Positions 47,106 to 60,701 of a DNA stretch of 64,000 nt are shown piece by piece; position 1 is the stretch's first letter; every line of letters starts with the position of its first letter. The DNA is from Watersipora subatra. Lineage: Eukaryota > Bryozoa > Gymnolaemata > Cheilostomatida > Watersiporidae. The translations under genes were made by a program, and so were the position numbers. The notes under the pieces were generated by a model that saw nothing but the letters and a program-made list of their open reading frames with translations, had not been told where the DNA came from and did not search any database. Location: the NCBI RefSeq assembly GCF_963576615.1, contig NC_088716.1, forward strand, positions 56,615,415-56,679,414, in the 5' to 3' direction.

Positions 47106-48569
47106 TCATAGTTTTTTATGATATCAAGGGTTGTCTTCTCCTGCTGCACTGTAATTGTTTTTTCTCTAAAATAATTATGTTAGAGGCTTTATGATATCTC
47201 ATTGTTATCATATGGATCTAGAAATACTCGTCTAGTTATGGACTGCTCTTTCCTTAATGCTGTAAAGTTTTATTTTTCTTATATATATATTCAATAATCT
47301 TCTAATATTTCCTCTGCTCGTAGCGTCATCTTACAGACAACTTAATACCTCAGATGTTTTCAATCTCCTGTATATTGTTTAATCATTTCTTATATTCTTG
47401 TGCATAACCTGTATATTGTCTATTCTAATACTTGAAGTATTTTTTTAGTAATATATATATACTACTTATTTTTTATTCCACATGTACTTTTAATAATAAT
47501 ACATGTATATTGTCTATTTTTTTCTTACGCTGCTCCAAACTGGTATACATTTGTATCGAAAACTGATATTGAAAAACCAGAATGTTTTCAAAAATTATGC
47601 TTTAGAGTTATGCTACGTGATATGGATGATTATAATTAGCATCTAAATGCTGAGGAGCTAAATGTCTCCTTAGGTATTTGCTGTTTACAATACTCAAATC
47701 GTATCTTCAATCTGCCTGACCATCCCTAGCATTCCTACTTCTGCCAAAAACCACCACACATTATATCAGACACCAAAAACTTACCAATTTACAATGTAGA
47801 ACAGCATTATGCATAAATAGCTTTTTTTTAATACAATAATTTACTTTACTATTGTTTGTTTTTTGTCTCATGGTCTAATTGGTTTAAAGCCGCATTGACA
47901 TGTTTAAATAAAGTTAATTTTTATCTATCATCCATATCGAGTTTCACTTCTATAATAGTTTTTTTGTATGGAATGGATGCACTATTGTTAAAATAGTTAC
48001 TACATTTTGGTTGTGTTTTATCATAGTGTTTAATCTCTTACAAAACCATGTTGATTTGTGTACTTTCAAAAGATAATTTGTTTTTTAAGGTTTTAGAAGC
48101 GAGTATATTTCAGAGATAGTCAATTGTACTGCCAGTTCAAACACCAAGCTGACACGTGTTGTCATAACGTTACAGCACAGTGTGACAATAGCAAATGGTT
48201 ATGTCGTGTAAAATGGAAAAGGTCAAAGTTCAAAAATAGAGGCAAAAAGTTCGAAGTTGGTTTTGTTATCAGCATTGTTACAGGCGCAATCAAGAAACTG
48301 TCAGGTGACACTCATCCTTCTGTTCTATCCATCATATGAGCTGTGTAGAGGCAATGGGCTTTTGAAATAATGAGGTATTTAAAAATTATTTAGTGTGTGT
48401 TGAGGTAATAGTCATAGTACTGTCACTGCTTTAAATCATTTTCAAAGTAAAAGGAAGAAAAGGAGTGAAAGGGAGTTTTGAAAAGTTGTAAACATTGATC
48501 GTGTTAGTTCTGTCAATAGTCTGGGTGTCTCTATTGCGTCTCGCACAAAGGAAGTAAATCAAACGGCTC
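47106..48569. other. Convergent intergenic region, SPRY gene and decarboxylase
   Basis: Apart from repeat family Y (47530-47945) no gene is recognised. A 71-codon plus-strand frame at 48124-48339 has no family resemblance. Confidence 0.5.
47530..47945 (+). repeat. Dispersed repeat family Y, copy 2
   Basis: Member of the family at 36200-36610, lying in the 3' flank of the SPRY gene, between it and the convergent decarboxylase. AAATAAAG near 47913 is the family's own 3' end signal and could also serve the SPRY transcript. Confidence 0.75.
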
Positions 48570-51500
48570 TTATTCCTTGAATAACTCCTCTCCATAAGAA
48601 GAGATTGTGCTCACAACAAAGTCCATGTCCTGTCGCTCGTGGTTGGCCTTGGCAACGACCATCCTAAAGAAATTGACAAACTCTCCTTGTGGCTGATAGC
48701 CGACTAACATGCTTCCTTTCTGCTGCATTCGGGCTTTAATTGCGGGAGCCACCTACAAATTGTTAATGGAGCATGGGGAGCAGTTTTTATTTAGCTTAAC
48801 ATTTTAGCTCACATGTATTAGAGTTCTTATAGAAAAGATGTTTGGTTGCAAGAAAAACCAAGGAGGAATTTTATGTCGTTACAATTTAGGTTTAAAACAT
48901 AACTTTTTCTTTTTATTAAAATAAAAAAAAAGGTTCACTTCAACATAACTAGTTTGCTGACTGAGTCTTATCTGCTACCATAAATTGTAATCTGCAGAAT
49001 TCATACACTCACAATTTTTTAAGCCGTCTGGATAATGTTCCTTTTGATCTAAGCTAATCCACAAACCCAAAACCTCAACACTTGCAAGTATTTAGCATCA
49101 TTTTAACAGCATATATGTATTATTTATTTATATTATTTATGTATATATATTTCAAACAAAAATTCACTGAGTATATCTTAAAATCTGATAAACGCTGTTA
49201 AAAGCAACAGCGACAGTAATCTACAAATTTTTTGTATTTATCTTAGAATGATTTCTGATGCCTTCATGATTTGCAGAGCTACTGAAACAATAAATTTATT
49301 AAACTGTATTTGCATGAAGCGTAGGAGAATTTCAAGGAACTGTTTTTTTATTGAAGTAGTAGATGTTTGCCGCTATCTGTTACATAACTATAGACATGTT
49401 TTGATTGTTTTGTAGAGTATAAGAAATAATAATCGGTGATATGCAACATACAAGCTGACAAAACCTCTGGTTAAACATACCCGAGAAAGTTTCTCCCACC
49501 ACTCACTATTCTCTTCCTTGCCTCTCATACATTTGGGAATGTACCAGAAACAGACATTGGTGCACTCTGGTTCTGATATCAGTAGCCTGAACCCTGGAGT
49601 CGTTTCTAGTCGGTCGCGAAGGTAGAGGGCCGTATCGAAACACTTTTCAATATCTTTTGCCAAACCTTCAGTGCCTCTAGATTTCCATTGCACCTTCAAA
49701 ATGTATTAGTTGTTAAGTTTAGCAGAATCAGTGCCTGAACAAAATTTTGCAAAAAATATCGATTTACTCGCAATGTCACACAGCGGGTAGTCAACTGCAA
49801 ACTCATGGGTGATCAGAGCGACAGGAACTTCTGTAAACAGTAATTGGTAGTTGATAGTATTGGTAATTGATAATTGATAGTAGTTGGTAATTGAAAAACT
49901 ACTAGCAAGAGACAGGTTAGGGCTTGAGTTTGACATTTCAACAAACCAAATAGTTATTACTAGGCATCTTATGTTGATGAATTATCTTTTTACAAAGTGA
50001 CTCACTGTGAATTACTAAATACATGTCTAAGACTATGTAAAGTTCTTAAAACTACAAAAACATTTTTGAGTAGATGCGAAGCAAACTAGTGTGGTCGTGT
50101 CCAGCGACAGTGGCAAACTAGTGTGGTCGCGTCCACCGACAGTGGCAAACTAGTGGTCGTGTCCAGCGACAGTGGCAAACTAGCGTGGTCATGTCCAGCG
50201 ACAGTGGCAAACTAGTGTGGTCGTGTCCAGCAACAGTGGCAAACTAGTGGTCGTGTCCAGCAACAGTGGCAAACTAGTGTGGTCGTGTCCAGCGACAGTG
50301 GCAAACTAGTGGTGGTGTCCAGCGACAGTAGCAAGCTAGTGGTGGTGTCCAGCGACAGTGGCAAACTAGTGTGGTGGTGTCCAGCGACAGTGGCAAACTA
50401 GTGTGGTCGTGTCCAGCGACAGTGGCAATTATCTCAAAACGCTAGCAAGAGTTATGGCACTTACATGCATCTATGGTGCCAGAACTAGTCACATGTTTCC
50501 TAGTAGAGTTTACACTTTATCACAGTTAGAGTTGTTGTTCTATGTGATCATTATTTTATTGCTTCTCTAATAGCCCAATTTTTAGTTTGTGTACAAAACT
50601 TTCTTTTGAGCACAAATGTGAAAGTTGTCTTTTTAAATATCATCATCATAAAGTTAATGTTGGCAACATGATAGTTAATACATTCGTTCTATTGTTCAAT
50701 CCAACGAAGGAATGGAAAGGAAGCGGGTAACGCCCTGTAATCTTTACTATAATAGTAGCCATGTTTGTCTGTCTGGATCCATGCTAAGAGCGTTTGGAAA
50801 AGTAATTGAACTGCGCAGGAATCAAACCTGGATACTCAGTTTCTCAGCCAATCACACTATCGTATGCACCACTCTACGAATAATTATGAGGATATTTATC
50901 ACGCATGATGATCTCTCACGGTTCACGAGACTGCCATCAGACTAACGTAGGATAAAGATACCTACCCAAAGTTTCAAGGCATCCACCTTTCTGCCGCACT
51001 GTATCGACTTGTCACCCGTGTCATAGCTAATATCATAGACCTTGTCTTGTTGAAAGAGGTACTTTGCTTTAGCGCTGTGAGCGTTTGCCAACAATCCAAC
51101 CTGACAGTATAAATACATGTATATACTATAGCAAACAAGCACCTGCTACCGCCTATCATTTGATTTTTAAAACAATTCATTGAACATTCATTCATTACAA
51201 CATTCATTGATTCTTAAATTTTTGTTAACCTTTTGTCACACCAACATAGCCTGCAATTCTTCCGACTTTTCAAGCCTTTCGTTACTTCCTGTTTGGCAGT
51301 GACCAGCTTTTGTAGTAAAAAAGTTACGGTTTTGCTTATCCATGCAGGATTACCATAGAAAGAGTGGCTTTGGCACCAGATTTATATTCTTGACATGGAG
51401 CCTTTATAATCTAATTATATTTTGATCAGCTTTTTTCTTTAATCAGAAAAGGACAACTCAAGCTTCTCAATATCCAAGACTGCTCCATCACGCACTGTAT

Positions 51501-54500
51501 GTACTTGAAATCTCTATAAGATTTGCTATAATGGTGTAAGAAAAATGAACTTTTTGGCTGAACACGAGACATACAGGAAGAACTTACATGACGAGTTAGG
51601 ATAACAGAGCACTGCAGCAGCGGGCCGGCCATCTTATGTGGATCCCAGGTGAAAGAGTCAGCTTTCTCAACACCCCTCAATTTGTGTCTGTGAAAAGGCC
51701 ATCATTCAACATGTCAGCGAGCAGCGGGGTTCAATTGATAGCTAGTCATATTGGGCATAAATCATCTATCTGGTTACCATATAAAATTATAAAACTGGTT
51801 CATTTATAGTAGATAGATATTAATTTTATTTACATAGCTTTTTTAATGCTATTTAGAGCAAATTAAACCATGAGACAAAAACAAAAAATACTAATGTAAA
51901 TCATGTTTTTGAAAAAGCTCTTTTTGTATAACGTTGTTATATATTGTAAATTGGTAAGGTGTTGGTGTCTGGTATATGGTGTAGTGGTTTTTATAGAGAA
52001 GTAGGAATGTAATAGATGGTCAGACAGATTGAAGATATGATTTGAGTATTTCAAACAGCAAATATCTAAAAACGCATTTAGCTTCCATTTAGCTTCCCAG
52101 CATCAAAGGTATTTAGATGCTGACCATAACTGTCCATTGTAGTATGAAAAATCATAAACAGAGTCAGATGCCACATGAAAAATCAATGCTTAACAGGAGT
52201 TATCTCCCTCTGAATGCATTTTCCTACCTTAGCTTCGGTGAGAGAATTGCTGAACCTCCCCAAGCAGCATCAACATGCAGCCAAATTTTTTCTTTGCCAG
52301 TCTGGTTTCGTCGACATATTTCAGCAATCTCTTCAATCGGATCAAAGGCTCCCATGACGGTCGTGCCCGCTGTTGCATTCACAAACAGCGGTTCAAACCC
52401 CTGCAATGTCAATTCATGTTGTGAGAAGAGCCAATAAAAAGGACAACATAAAATAACCTCAACAGGCTTGCGGCTGTATAACAACAATCCAAAACTTATG
52501 CCATACCATGGAAATAGATTTCTTTATGGCCTTGTCTAACTCTCCTGGAATCATTCTTCCAACATCATCAGTTTCAACGCCAACAATGTTGTCCAATCCA
52601 AAGCCAAGGAAAAAAGCAGCTTTTGACAGTGAGTAGTGTCCCTTGAAAATCATAAAATGGTGGCTTAATGAAGAATTCCAAAAGTGAAAAGGCTTTTAAA
52701 ATGTCCCGTGTTGTCTATGGATTGCTATGACAGATCGGAAAATACACAATCCTTTACGCTTACACCTAGCCTAGAGCGCATACCTCGCTTTATGAAATGA
52801 GACGCATAATTTCACTAATTCAAAACAATTGAAGAAGCTTGACTAGAAGCTTGGATTCTTTCATCAAGGCTTATGGCATTAATAATTTAGATTCATTAAT
52901 ATTCTTTTCAATCGAGGATGGGTCTGTTAGCGAGCATTACATAAGGCTATCAAAATTATTAATGTATTATATGAATATTTGTGATATAATGATAAGTGGT
53001 GATACTGAAGCTCTTCAACAGCTTGGGCACGCAGTGCGAATCTTTGCTCAGCCATTTAGATAACCTGATTTATGAAGATTTCAAATATTGCAAGCATTTG
53101 GCTTACAGCAGATATTGCCTATATCTTCAAACAATATTTAAGAAATAGGGGTATTCACTCTAGATATAACTGATCGAAGGTAACAGCTGTAAAAACTGTT
53201 TTATCGAGTTGTAAACCTTTCTAGCGTACTAGTGAACCTTTCCTAGTACTACTGGCGCACTAGTACACCAATGTACTAGGTTGGCATACAGCATGCCAAA
53301 GTAACAATACATTATTCCTAGTGACCGGTCACTGCTTGCTGACTTTGATGATCTGTTTGGTTGGTTAAAAAATTTTGTTTTGATGTGAAAACTAAAAAAA
53401 ACAATAATAGTCACTTTTTAATAAAAAACAACAGATTTGTCTAAATATATCATAAATGTTGTTCCGTATGAAACACAAAAGTTTCTCTTAACATCGCAAC
53501 TATAGCGACTGTTTACGATGTCGAATAGATTACAGTTAAAGTTCGGTTTGTTTTATATGAGAGCTACTTACCTGTACTTACTGTACTTACCGATTTAGAG
53601 GTATAGAGATGTACTGGTGGCAGGGCACGCATTCCCTGAGTCTTACTAAACGGGTATCTGTAGTACCTGGCCAAGCTTAGAGCATTCATGTTGGCTGCGG
53701 AACCTCCAGGACAAAATATGCCATCTCCCTTACAAGATGTACAAATAGATAAATTACCGGAATTCTGGTAGAGACAGAATCAAGATGATTTTAACTTTGA
53801 GCTTATAGATACAGAAAAGGTCTTTTCATTTGGTGATCAAAGCTTGGGAACCAAGGATTATGCTTGCCTACCTGAGGGAAATGAAGAAACTCGCAACACA
53901 GCTTTTGGACTAGTTCTCTTTCCATCAAGGTGAAAACTGGAGCTACTTCAAAGGTATAGCTAAAATTGAATATCAGTGTTGAAAAAGGTAACAAAAGGAT
54001 AAAACTCGTAAACCGAACAAAAAAGGTCATCTCTGAAAATATTCTAGACTACTAGCCGTGGGCTAGGTGTCCAGAGCACCTGATTTGTAAACAACAGCTT
54101 TGAGTTCAATCCTTAAAAAGACCGCCGGTCGCAGCAATAAGGGCATTTAGCCTAAATTCTTCTTTCTATCAAACCGACAGGTTACTGCAGGTTACTGCAG
54201 GTTACTCCGGACTCTGACAGGCGATTGCCTTAACCAGATTTACCAGAGTTTGGGAAGGAAGACAGAGCAAAAATGACATTATTGTGAAGCCCTCAGCTTT
54301 GGTGCTATTCAACATTAAAACATAGAAACAGAAAGGACCTTACCCAGAGGTATTTAGAGCTTCCGCAAGGATAGCCCCGCTCAAGGCCACTCTGTCGACG
54401 CCACCAAATAGCTGGTTAAAAAAATGAGGATGTCCTACAAACAGAGAGAGGACAAATGAGTAGAGGCAGACAGTATAACAAAGACATTCTTGCGTCGGCG

Positions 54501-55510
54501 TAAAATCATGGTTGCCATTAATGACCAAGCATTTTTACTCCTAGCGCAATTGTGAAAATGCATCAATTAACGGCACGTTTGTTTATGATTGAGATTCTAT
54601 AACAATGCTCTTACATTAGCTCATAGAACCTAGTGCAGTGCCTGACATACTTACAGAGTAACATAACCTGTGAGCCCCCTCAAAGTTACCTCTGAAGAGC
54701 CGACATCTAAGACCAGTCGTAACACAACTATCGAGTATGACATCGTACCTGTTTTCACCGAATATCTGACGACCTGTTCCATGACAGTCTTTAGCTCATT
54801 GTCACTCATAGACTGTTCCTTCAAGCTCAAATCTACTCGCTTCCTCAATTCCTCCGGCTGATAAAACTCCAATATCGGTCTACAGCAACAAAACTCACTC
54901 TTCAGTTTAAAGCTCTCATGACACCACACAAGCAGGCAACGACAGATTTCATTACAAACTCATAGCTGACTTTAGAGTGTTATCATACGCAATAGAAACA
55001 TTGATGACAGTATCTATGTTGTCGACAAATGCTATGATGTGTAGACATTTCTGGCAAGTGTTTGTTTCTTAAACTGAATCGGAAGTTACTATAATGTTAT
55101 TTTTTAAAAAGCAGTTTGTTCTCACGTTAACAATCAATACCGAACAAATGATAGCTTTCTATGTTTAGGATTTTTGATAATCATTTCAAACTTTCAAATC
55201 AATTAAAAATCAAACAAGTCACTTTCAAATTTTTTGACAAACAATTGTCTCCATAGCGTACATACAAGCTGAGCCTGTTTCTGTGTTGAGACATTGTTTG
55301 CTAGAATTGGTGAGTTTTTGATATCTGAACTCACCGGCTTCGGTCTTCATAGCATTTAAGTATTTCTTTTAAAAACTTGTTCATGACAGCATCCAAGAAG
55401 TCTTCTTCGGAAGAAACGCCATTCGTGTGTGGCAGCACCTTTCCATTACAGTAGTTTCCAATCCCATTTGTTTGACGTGCCGTTTTTATTTTGAGCTTTT
55501 CCGTGGTCAT
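48570..55510 (-). CDS. CSAD: PLP-dependent acidic amino acid decarboxylase, CSAD/GADL1 family, complete, 11 coding exons
   Basis: Group II decarboxylase expected to act on cysteine sulfinate (towards hypotaurine and taurine) or aspartate, in the cytosol; relatives in this family differ in substrate, so the symbol is a family call. Exons in transcript order: 55335-55510, 54749-54879, 54344-54434, 53872-53959, 53591-53728, 52507-52641, 52237-52400, 51588-51687, 50966-51100, 49481-49693, 48570-48752. These total 1554 nt, 517 residues, against about 493 (human CSAD) and 521 (GADL1). Motifs: [23 protein letters not shown] (H210 stacks on PLP), [24 protein letters not shown] (D297 contacts the pyridine nitrogen), WDPHKM (K326 binds PLP), [11 protein letters not shown] and [11 protein letters not shown]. 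Start ATG at 55510; the first 45 residues are variable, as in relatives. All ten introns are GT-AG with matching phase. Confidence 0.95.
50080..50428. repeat. 32 bp minisatellite, about 11 copies
   Basis: Units are variants of GCAAACTAGTGTGGTCGTGT plus CCAGCGACAGTG; some lack two bases (30 bp). It lies in the decarboxylase intron between exons 9 and 10. Confidence 0.95.
50715..50945 (-). repeat. tRNA-like SINE candidate
   Basis: On the minus strand TTGGCTGAGAAACTGAG resembles an A box, and CCAGGTTTGATTCCTG a B box (GGTTTGATTCC). The spacing is shorter than in a tRNA, so this is a decayed SINE head. Confidence 0.35.
51588..51687 (-). CDS. CSAD: Decarboxylase exon 8 carrying the PLP lysine
   Basis: Codes [18 protein letters not shown] then [16 protein letters not shown]326 is the Schiff-base lysine. 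The residue two before the histidine is Asp (DPHK); most animal CSAD and GAD enzymes I know have NPHK. The exon begins in phase 2, completing Arg308 with the previous exon. Confidence 0.93.
51850..52140 (-). repeat. Dispersed repeat family Y, copy 3 (inverted)
   Basis: Reverse complement of the family at 36200-36610 and 47530-47945. It lies in an intron of the decarboxylase gene (51688-52236). The minus-strand frame reads [20 protein letters not shown]. Confidence 0.75.
52780..53063 (+). other. Antisense intronic open frame of unknown nature
   Basis: A 74-codon frame (52839-53063) reads like ordinary protein sequence, for example [18 protein letters not shown] and [20 protein letters not shown]. 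It lies on the plus strand inside a decarboxylase intron. I recognise no family; it may be a fragment of a mobile element or processed copy. Confidence 0.25.
54060..54125 (+). repeat. tRNA-derived SINE head
   Basis: GGGCTAGGTGTCCAGAGCAC (A-box-like) is followed about 30 bases on by GAGTTCAATCC (B-box-like), the usual Pol III promoter pair of tRNA-derived SINEs. A short 3-copy AGGTTACTGC repeat follows at about 54178-54207. In a decarboxylase intron. Confidence 0.5.
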
Positions 55511-58500
55511 TTTGAGCTCTGCTGAGACTTGTTGAAAATTGATGAGGCCTGCTCAATTTTTTGCAATCATCCGGTTCTTGTGACTCCCAACAGCGCTCAT
55601 CTACCTCTGTAACAAAGTGGCAGCAGAGATTACTAATGAGGGTCTCAGAGTAATATCATGTCTGAAACAAACATTCAAAATCGTAACAGATATGCGTATC
55701 ACTTCAACTCTTTTTCCCGACCTTGACCTAGGAATTTGGAACAAAGTTGCACACAAATGATTTTAAAGGGTACGTAATAAAAGCTTTAGAATTCTTATAA
55801 CTATTTTATTATTAGAAAATTTAACAGCTAATAATGACAATACAGTTTTATTTAAAAGTTTTCAATTGGTTAAAGATAAACAGAATTTTGGCACTCAGAA
55901 AGCAAGTTCTAAACAAATATTTTAACCTGAAAAAGCATAAAAAGTCATAATGTTAAAACTTGATTTATGGCTAGTGTGTTCAGCACATTTTAATTTTACA
56001 AATGCAGTTCATAAATCACAGTTAACTTATGTATTTGCACATTCTATAATCATTCACATCGCGTACCAGCGTCGAACCACTTGATGCTTTAGGTTATAGC
56101 CTCGTTTTTTCTTTAAATATTCTACGTCATAAACATTTTATTCACAGTGTGTAAAAGCAAGAGCCATGTTTACTATAACCTATCTTACCAGGTCTTCTAG
56201 GTGGCTAGTAGGTCCCCAAGACTGTGTGAATGCATTCGACACTCCCACAGGCTAGCCAACTGCTCTGCTTGACACGGTATGCTCACAGCTTATATAGTTT
56301 TCATCAAATGCGCAAAAGGGCATACTGAAGGAAAATATAAGCAGTGCTGGTGCGTATACATATTTATGTCAGTATTACATATTTATTTTCCTACAGTTGA
56401 CCATTTAACAACAATTTTGCCAATTTTTTTCTTTGTTTCTGCAAATGTAGGTTTATATAAATGGTCATTTAATGCTATGTCAAAATTATGTAAAGAGAAA
56501 GTTTTATGGTCCATTACTTGTTTGATCAACTGGAAGATTGACATTTATGTTAATCGGTTAGATATCCTTCATTTTCTTCTCTCAAATATGTCTATTTGAT
56601 AGAGCGGTTCATTTCCAAGGTAAGTGCAATCTATTTTATGCGTGCAAATTTTAAATCGGTACACAAAACAGTACTCGTTGAAAATCAGCCAAAACTACAC
56701 AAACAGAATTGTGTGCTCACTTGGTATGACAACTACAAATGCATCATACAAGCTAATCCATGCATAGAAAGTTTTATTCAACAATAGAAATATTTCAGTA
56801 CACAAACTACTACTACAGCACTAGTAATGTTAATGCTAGTAATAGAAACATCGCGTTGTCAGGCCAACAGAGGCACTTTTCTACTCAGTCTATTTTTTAA
56901 TATTAAATTTATATATTTGACTGTATTTCATAGCGATCGCCGCATCGTAAATAGGAGGTGCAATTTCTTAGACTATTTGGCGTAGTCTGTCACAGAGCTT
57001 AGGTATAATTTATGTCATCATAAATTGTATTGCATCAGACTGGTCATTTTATGTATTAGTCCAAACAATGGGATCAGCTCAGTTTCAAAAACTGTAATAT
57101 AAAACTCACTTGGCTTGCAAATAAAATTAACCTAAACTGTCACATATCAGAATACAAATTATTTCACGTAACTCTGTCACACTCTGGTAGTAGGATGACT
57201 AATAGGTAAGAGAATAACTCGATTGTAATCTAGCAAAGAGAGAATATCTCCGATAATGTTGTAAAATGATTAACTGGAAATTAGATGTCTGTGTCGACTG
57301 GTGGATTAACCAGCTTTAAAGTTTACCTTCATACAAAATATGTCTAGATAAAAATATGTCAACCAATCAAAGAGTTGCTTCCACTCTATAAAATTAGCTT
57401 TAAAAAGTTATCTCTTACAATTGATTCTTATAGTATACTGTTTTCATTTTTATAGAACAGTGAATAATTGGTTATGATAAAGCCTTTTTTACAAAATTAT
57501 AGTCAAGTGAGAACCATAGAGATGGTTTTTTGGATTACTATAGTCTTTCAGATATTCTGCTAGTTTCTATGGAAACAGAAAGTAGCCGTTGGCCATCTTC
57601 TCACAAATCTTTGCTTTTATTTTCACTATCGATTTTCAAGTCAAAACAAAAAAGGTTTTTGGTTTCATGAACACATTTTCACTCCATCAAAATCTTAATT
57701 AAAACATATTTGAAATTACACAAATATAGTAATTTTATAGTTTCATCAACAAATGAACTACTTTTAGTTAATTTTTTGTCAGTAAAAATATGTTTGTTTT
57801 AGTGGCATTTTTACTCAACATTATTCGTTTTGATAAATTCCTCAGTTATATACATCTTGATTTCATTTCTAAATAATGTATTATTGTTAGCTGATGCCAG
57901 TAATAAAAGCAATATAAGAAAAAAACTATAATTTAAACATGTACAGTACATATATATACTATATGTATACTATATATCATAATAGAACCAGCTTCTCAAC
58001 AGCACCTTGAATTAAAATCAAACTGCCTCCTAGTAGTAACGAGTAAATTCCATCAAGCCTTTACTTGTATCAGCTTTTTTAGATAAAATTAAAAAAAGTC
58101 TTCGAAGTATGTGCAAATTTTATAAAAAGCTGTACCAAAACAGGAAACAATCATATTTAATTAATTCTATGAAAGGAACAAGAAATAACTTGTTTAGTTT
58201 GCATATTTTAAAAATGGGAAATTGTTGTCTATTTGGAATAAATGGTGCTAGCAGAAATACATGGCGTTGCTCGAATCACTTCTATGAAAGGAATTTGCAT
58301 GTGGTTTAATTTTCAGCTTTACTCATCAATCACATCATATTCTACAATAATGTCTAATAGAATCAACAATTTAATTTGATTATAAAATCTTAATTTTTAA
58401 TGACATAACACTTAAAACGCTTAAAATGATATTTCAAAATGTTTGTCTTACACCTCCATATGTCTACACCTTTCTCACACACATTTAAGTTTATTCTCAA

Positions 58501-59324
58501 AGGTTTAATTTAATTTCTGCAACCGTGATTTAAGTTGCAGTGGTGACCTACAACTAATAAGGTCTAGGCCTCAGAAGACCTCCAACTCGGTCTTCCAGAA
58601 CATCCAAATCTTTAAATCTTGTTTAAACCAACCGAAGTTTAACTGCACATGTTTCATTATATCTAACAACTATAGTTTGTGTTATAGTTGTAACACTAAA
58701 ATAAAATTATAATGATGCTAATTTTGTCCACTTGGAGCCTCTAGCCTCAGCCTCTATAACTATATAGCCTAAAACCATCTCTGGACTCATAGAGTTGGTT
58801 GGTAAAAGTTTGGTTCAAGTCCGTTCACTAATTTCAGAATGAATAGAACAAACATACAGAAACATACAAACCAAGACAAATTACATGTATGTATAGATAT
58901 CATTCTCCACTCTCTAAGATCTGACGGACCATCACTAAACCTTTTGTGTTGCTCTCAGACCTTTCAGTCACGATGGGCTACTCCCTCTTTTGATTACGTC
59001 ACAGGTATTCTCCACAAGAAATTGGACTGCGCCCACCTTTGGAGCCAAGACTCGTTGCAACACATAGAGCTGCACCCATCTCATAAGCATTGATGAGGTG
59101 AACAAGCCCATTAATCATAATATTGTTTTATAAGACTCTGCCATATGGCAGACCAACTGCAAGCTGACATGCAACTGTATATCATTAAGCCAATCAGCAA
59201 ATACACTTTTTTATTATTATTTTTCAGAGCATCAAATTGATTATTAAAGATTGCTCGGTCATCACACTATTTCCAGGCCTCATTGTCAAGGCCTTGCTCA
59301 AGGTCACACTTGTTCATGCTATGT

Positions 59325-59815
59325 ACCTAAGCAGGTGCTCTTTGTCCTTGCGAAGTACTTCAGCAGGTGCTCTCTGTTCTTCCGATGTAGCTCAGCGGGT
59401 GCTCTCTGTTCATGAGATGTAGCTTAGCAGGTGCTCTTTGTTCTTGCACCGTGTGTCAGCTGATGCTTTATTTTTCTGAGAACAGAAACAGAAAGATCTG
59501 CTGAGGCTCCTCCTCTATAATATATCTCAGTAGGTGTTCTTTGCTGAGGGCACCTCTTGTAATGTATTTTAGTAGGTGCTCTCTGTTTCAGCGATGCACT
59601 TCAGCAGATGCTCTCTGTTCTTGTGACGTAGGCCTACCTCGGCAGGTGCTCTCTGTTTTTTCGATAAACCTCAGCAGGTGCTCTCTGTTTTCCGGATGTA
59701 CCTCAGCAGGTGCTTTCTGTTCTTGTGGTGTACCACAGCAAGTGCTCTCTGTTTTTGCTATGTACCTAAGCAGATGCTCTCTGTTGTTGCGATGTACCTC
59801 AGCCGATTCTTTCAA
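59325..59815. repeat. 32-33 bp minisatellite, about 14 imperfect copies
   Basis: Units vary around CAGCAGGTGCTCTCTGTTCT plus TGCGATGTACCT. Copies are more diverged than in the intronic arrays, which suggests an older array. Confidence 0.9.
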
Positions 59816-60029
59816 TGTAATAATAATTGAATTAGTTGTATACACAAATCTTTAGCATTGGTGTAATATTTTACGTAAATATTTTTCTAAAATAACAGAA
59901 AATTTTGTTGTTGCCAAATTTAGTTAAAAATAGAAAGTTGTCAATTGGAATTGTAAGTTCAGATGTAAATATGGTAAAATTAACAAAGTTTTAAATGCTT
60001 TATTATAAATGTTGAGCTGCATGAATGAA

Positions 60030-60470
60030 ACTTCCACTTGCAATCTGTTTAATAACAGCATCCGTGTCAAGACCTCCTGTCATCCACTTTGTTTCTCTCG
60101 CAGCAGTTTCTTTCTCTCTTGCAGTCGGTCATTCCGACAATGACGTTCTTATGCCTTAGGTTGGATCATTGACTTCCGTGCAGCTCTGTTTTTTACTTTC
60201 TCTTGCATCTGTTTGTGTCTAGTTCCCTCATCTTCATGTTACGCTTAGCTACAACTTTGTATCTCAGTCTGGTTCTACCCTGATTCCTCTTTGTAGAGTT
60301 GTGAATATAATAGATGTCTCAACAATCACTCATTCACCTATTCTGCTCACATGTCCCGGTCATCTTAGGTCTTTTTTCAACAGAATGTCCGCTATAGATG
60401 GGAGGCCAGCCCACTTTAGGATTTCAGTGTTCTTGACCTTATCTTTCCAGGTGAGATTCATTATACTCTG
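60030..60470 (-). mobile_element. Degenerate LINE reverse-transcriptase C-terminal remnant
   Basis: Read on the minus strand from about 60455, the sequence gives WKDKVKNTEILKWAGLPSI, then ADILLKKDLR, a stop, and PGHVSRI. This is the pattern of a widespread LINE tail (in intact copies W-x-D-x-V...LRWxGHVxRM). Stops and frame changes follow, so it is dead. It lies upstream of the right-hand gene and is not part of it. Confidence 0.6.
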
Positions 60471-60701
60471 TAGTTGTCTCATCATGTAGTCTCAGCAGTA
60501 CTCACACCTATTCCTATTCTTTTTTTCCACTCTCCATCCTTCAGGCAGATTTGTGTGCACTTAAGGGATTTCCCCGTTTTGTTTCAGAGCTGCTGATGAA
60601 GCTTTTCAATACAATGTTTGCTAGTTTCTATTAGCTAACTTGCTGTTTATTGTTTCAGATTATTGCCCGGCACACAATACCTTCAGAGTGTTATCACAAT
60701 C

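Larger units (their letters stand above)
55511..60701. other. Divergent intergenic region, decarboxylase and the right-hand gene
   Basis: 5.2 kb with no recognised exon. It holds a 32-33 bp minisatellite (59325-59815) and LINE debris (60030-60470). The open frames at 56279-56599, 58109-58309 and 58839-59093 show no family resemblance. Confidence 0.5.

Noticed and set aside
48124-48339. 71-codon plus-strand gene between the SPRY and decarboxylase genes
   Set aside because: No recognisable domain, splice context or promoter; length is within chance for this composition.
59541-59855. Frames of 85-104 codons with repeated SRCSL or AEVHR motifs
   Set aside because: Produced by the 32-33 bp minisatellite and present on both strands.
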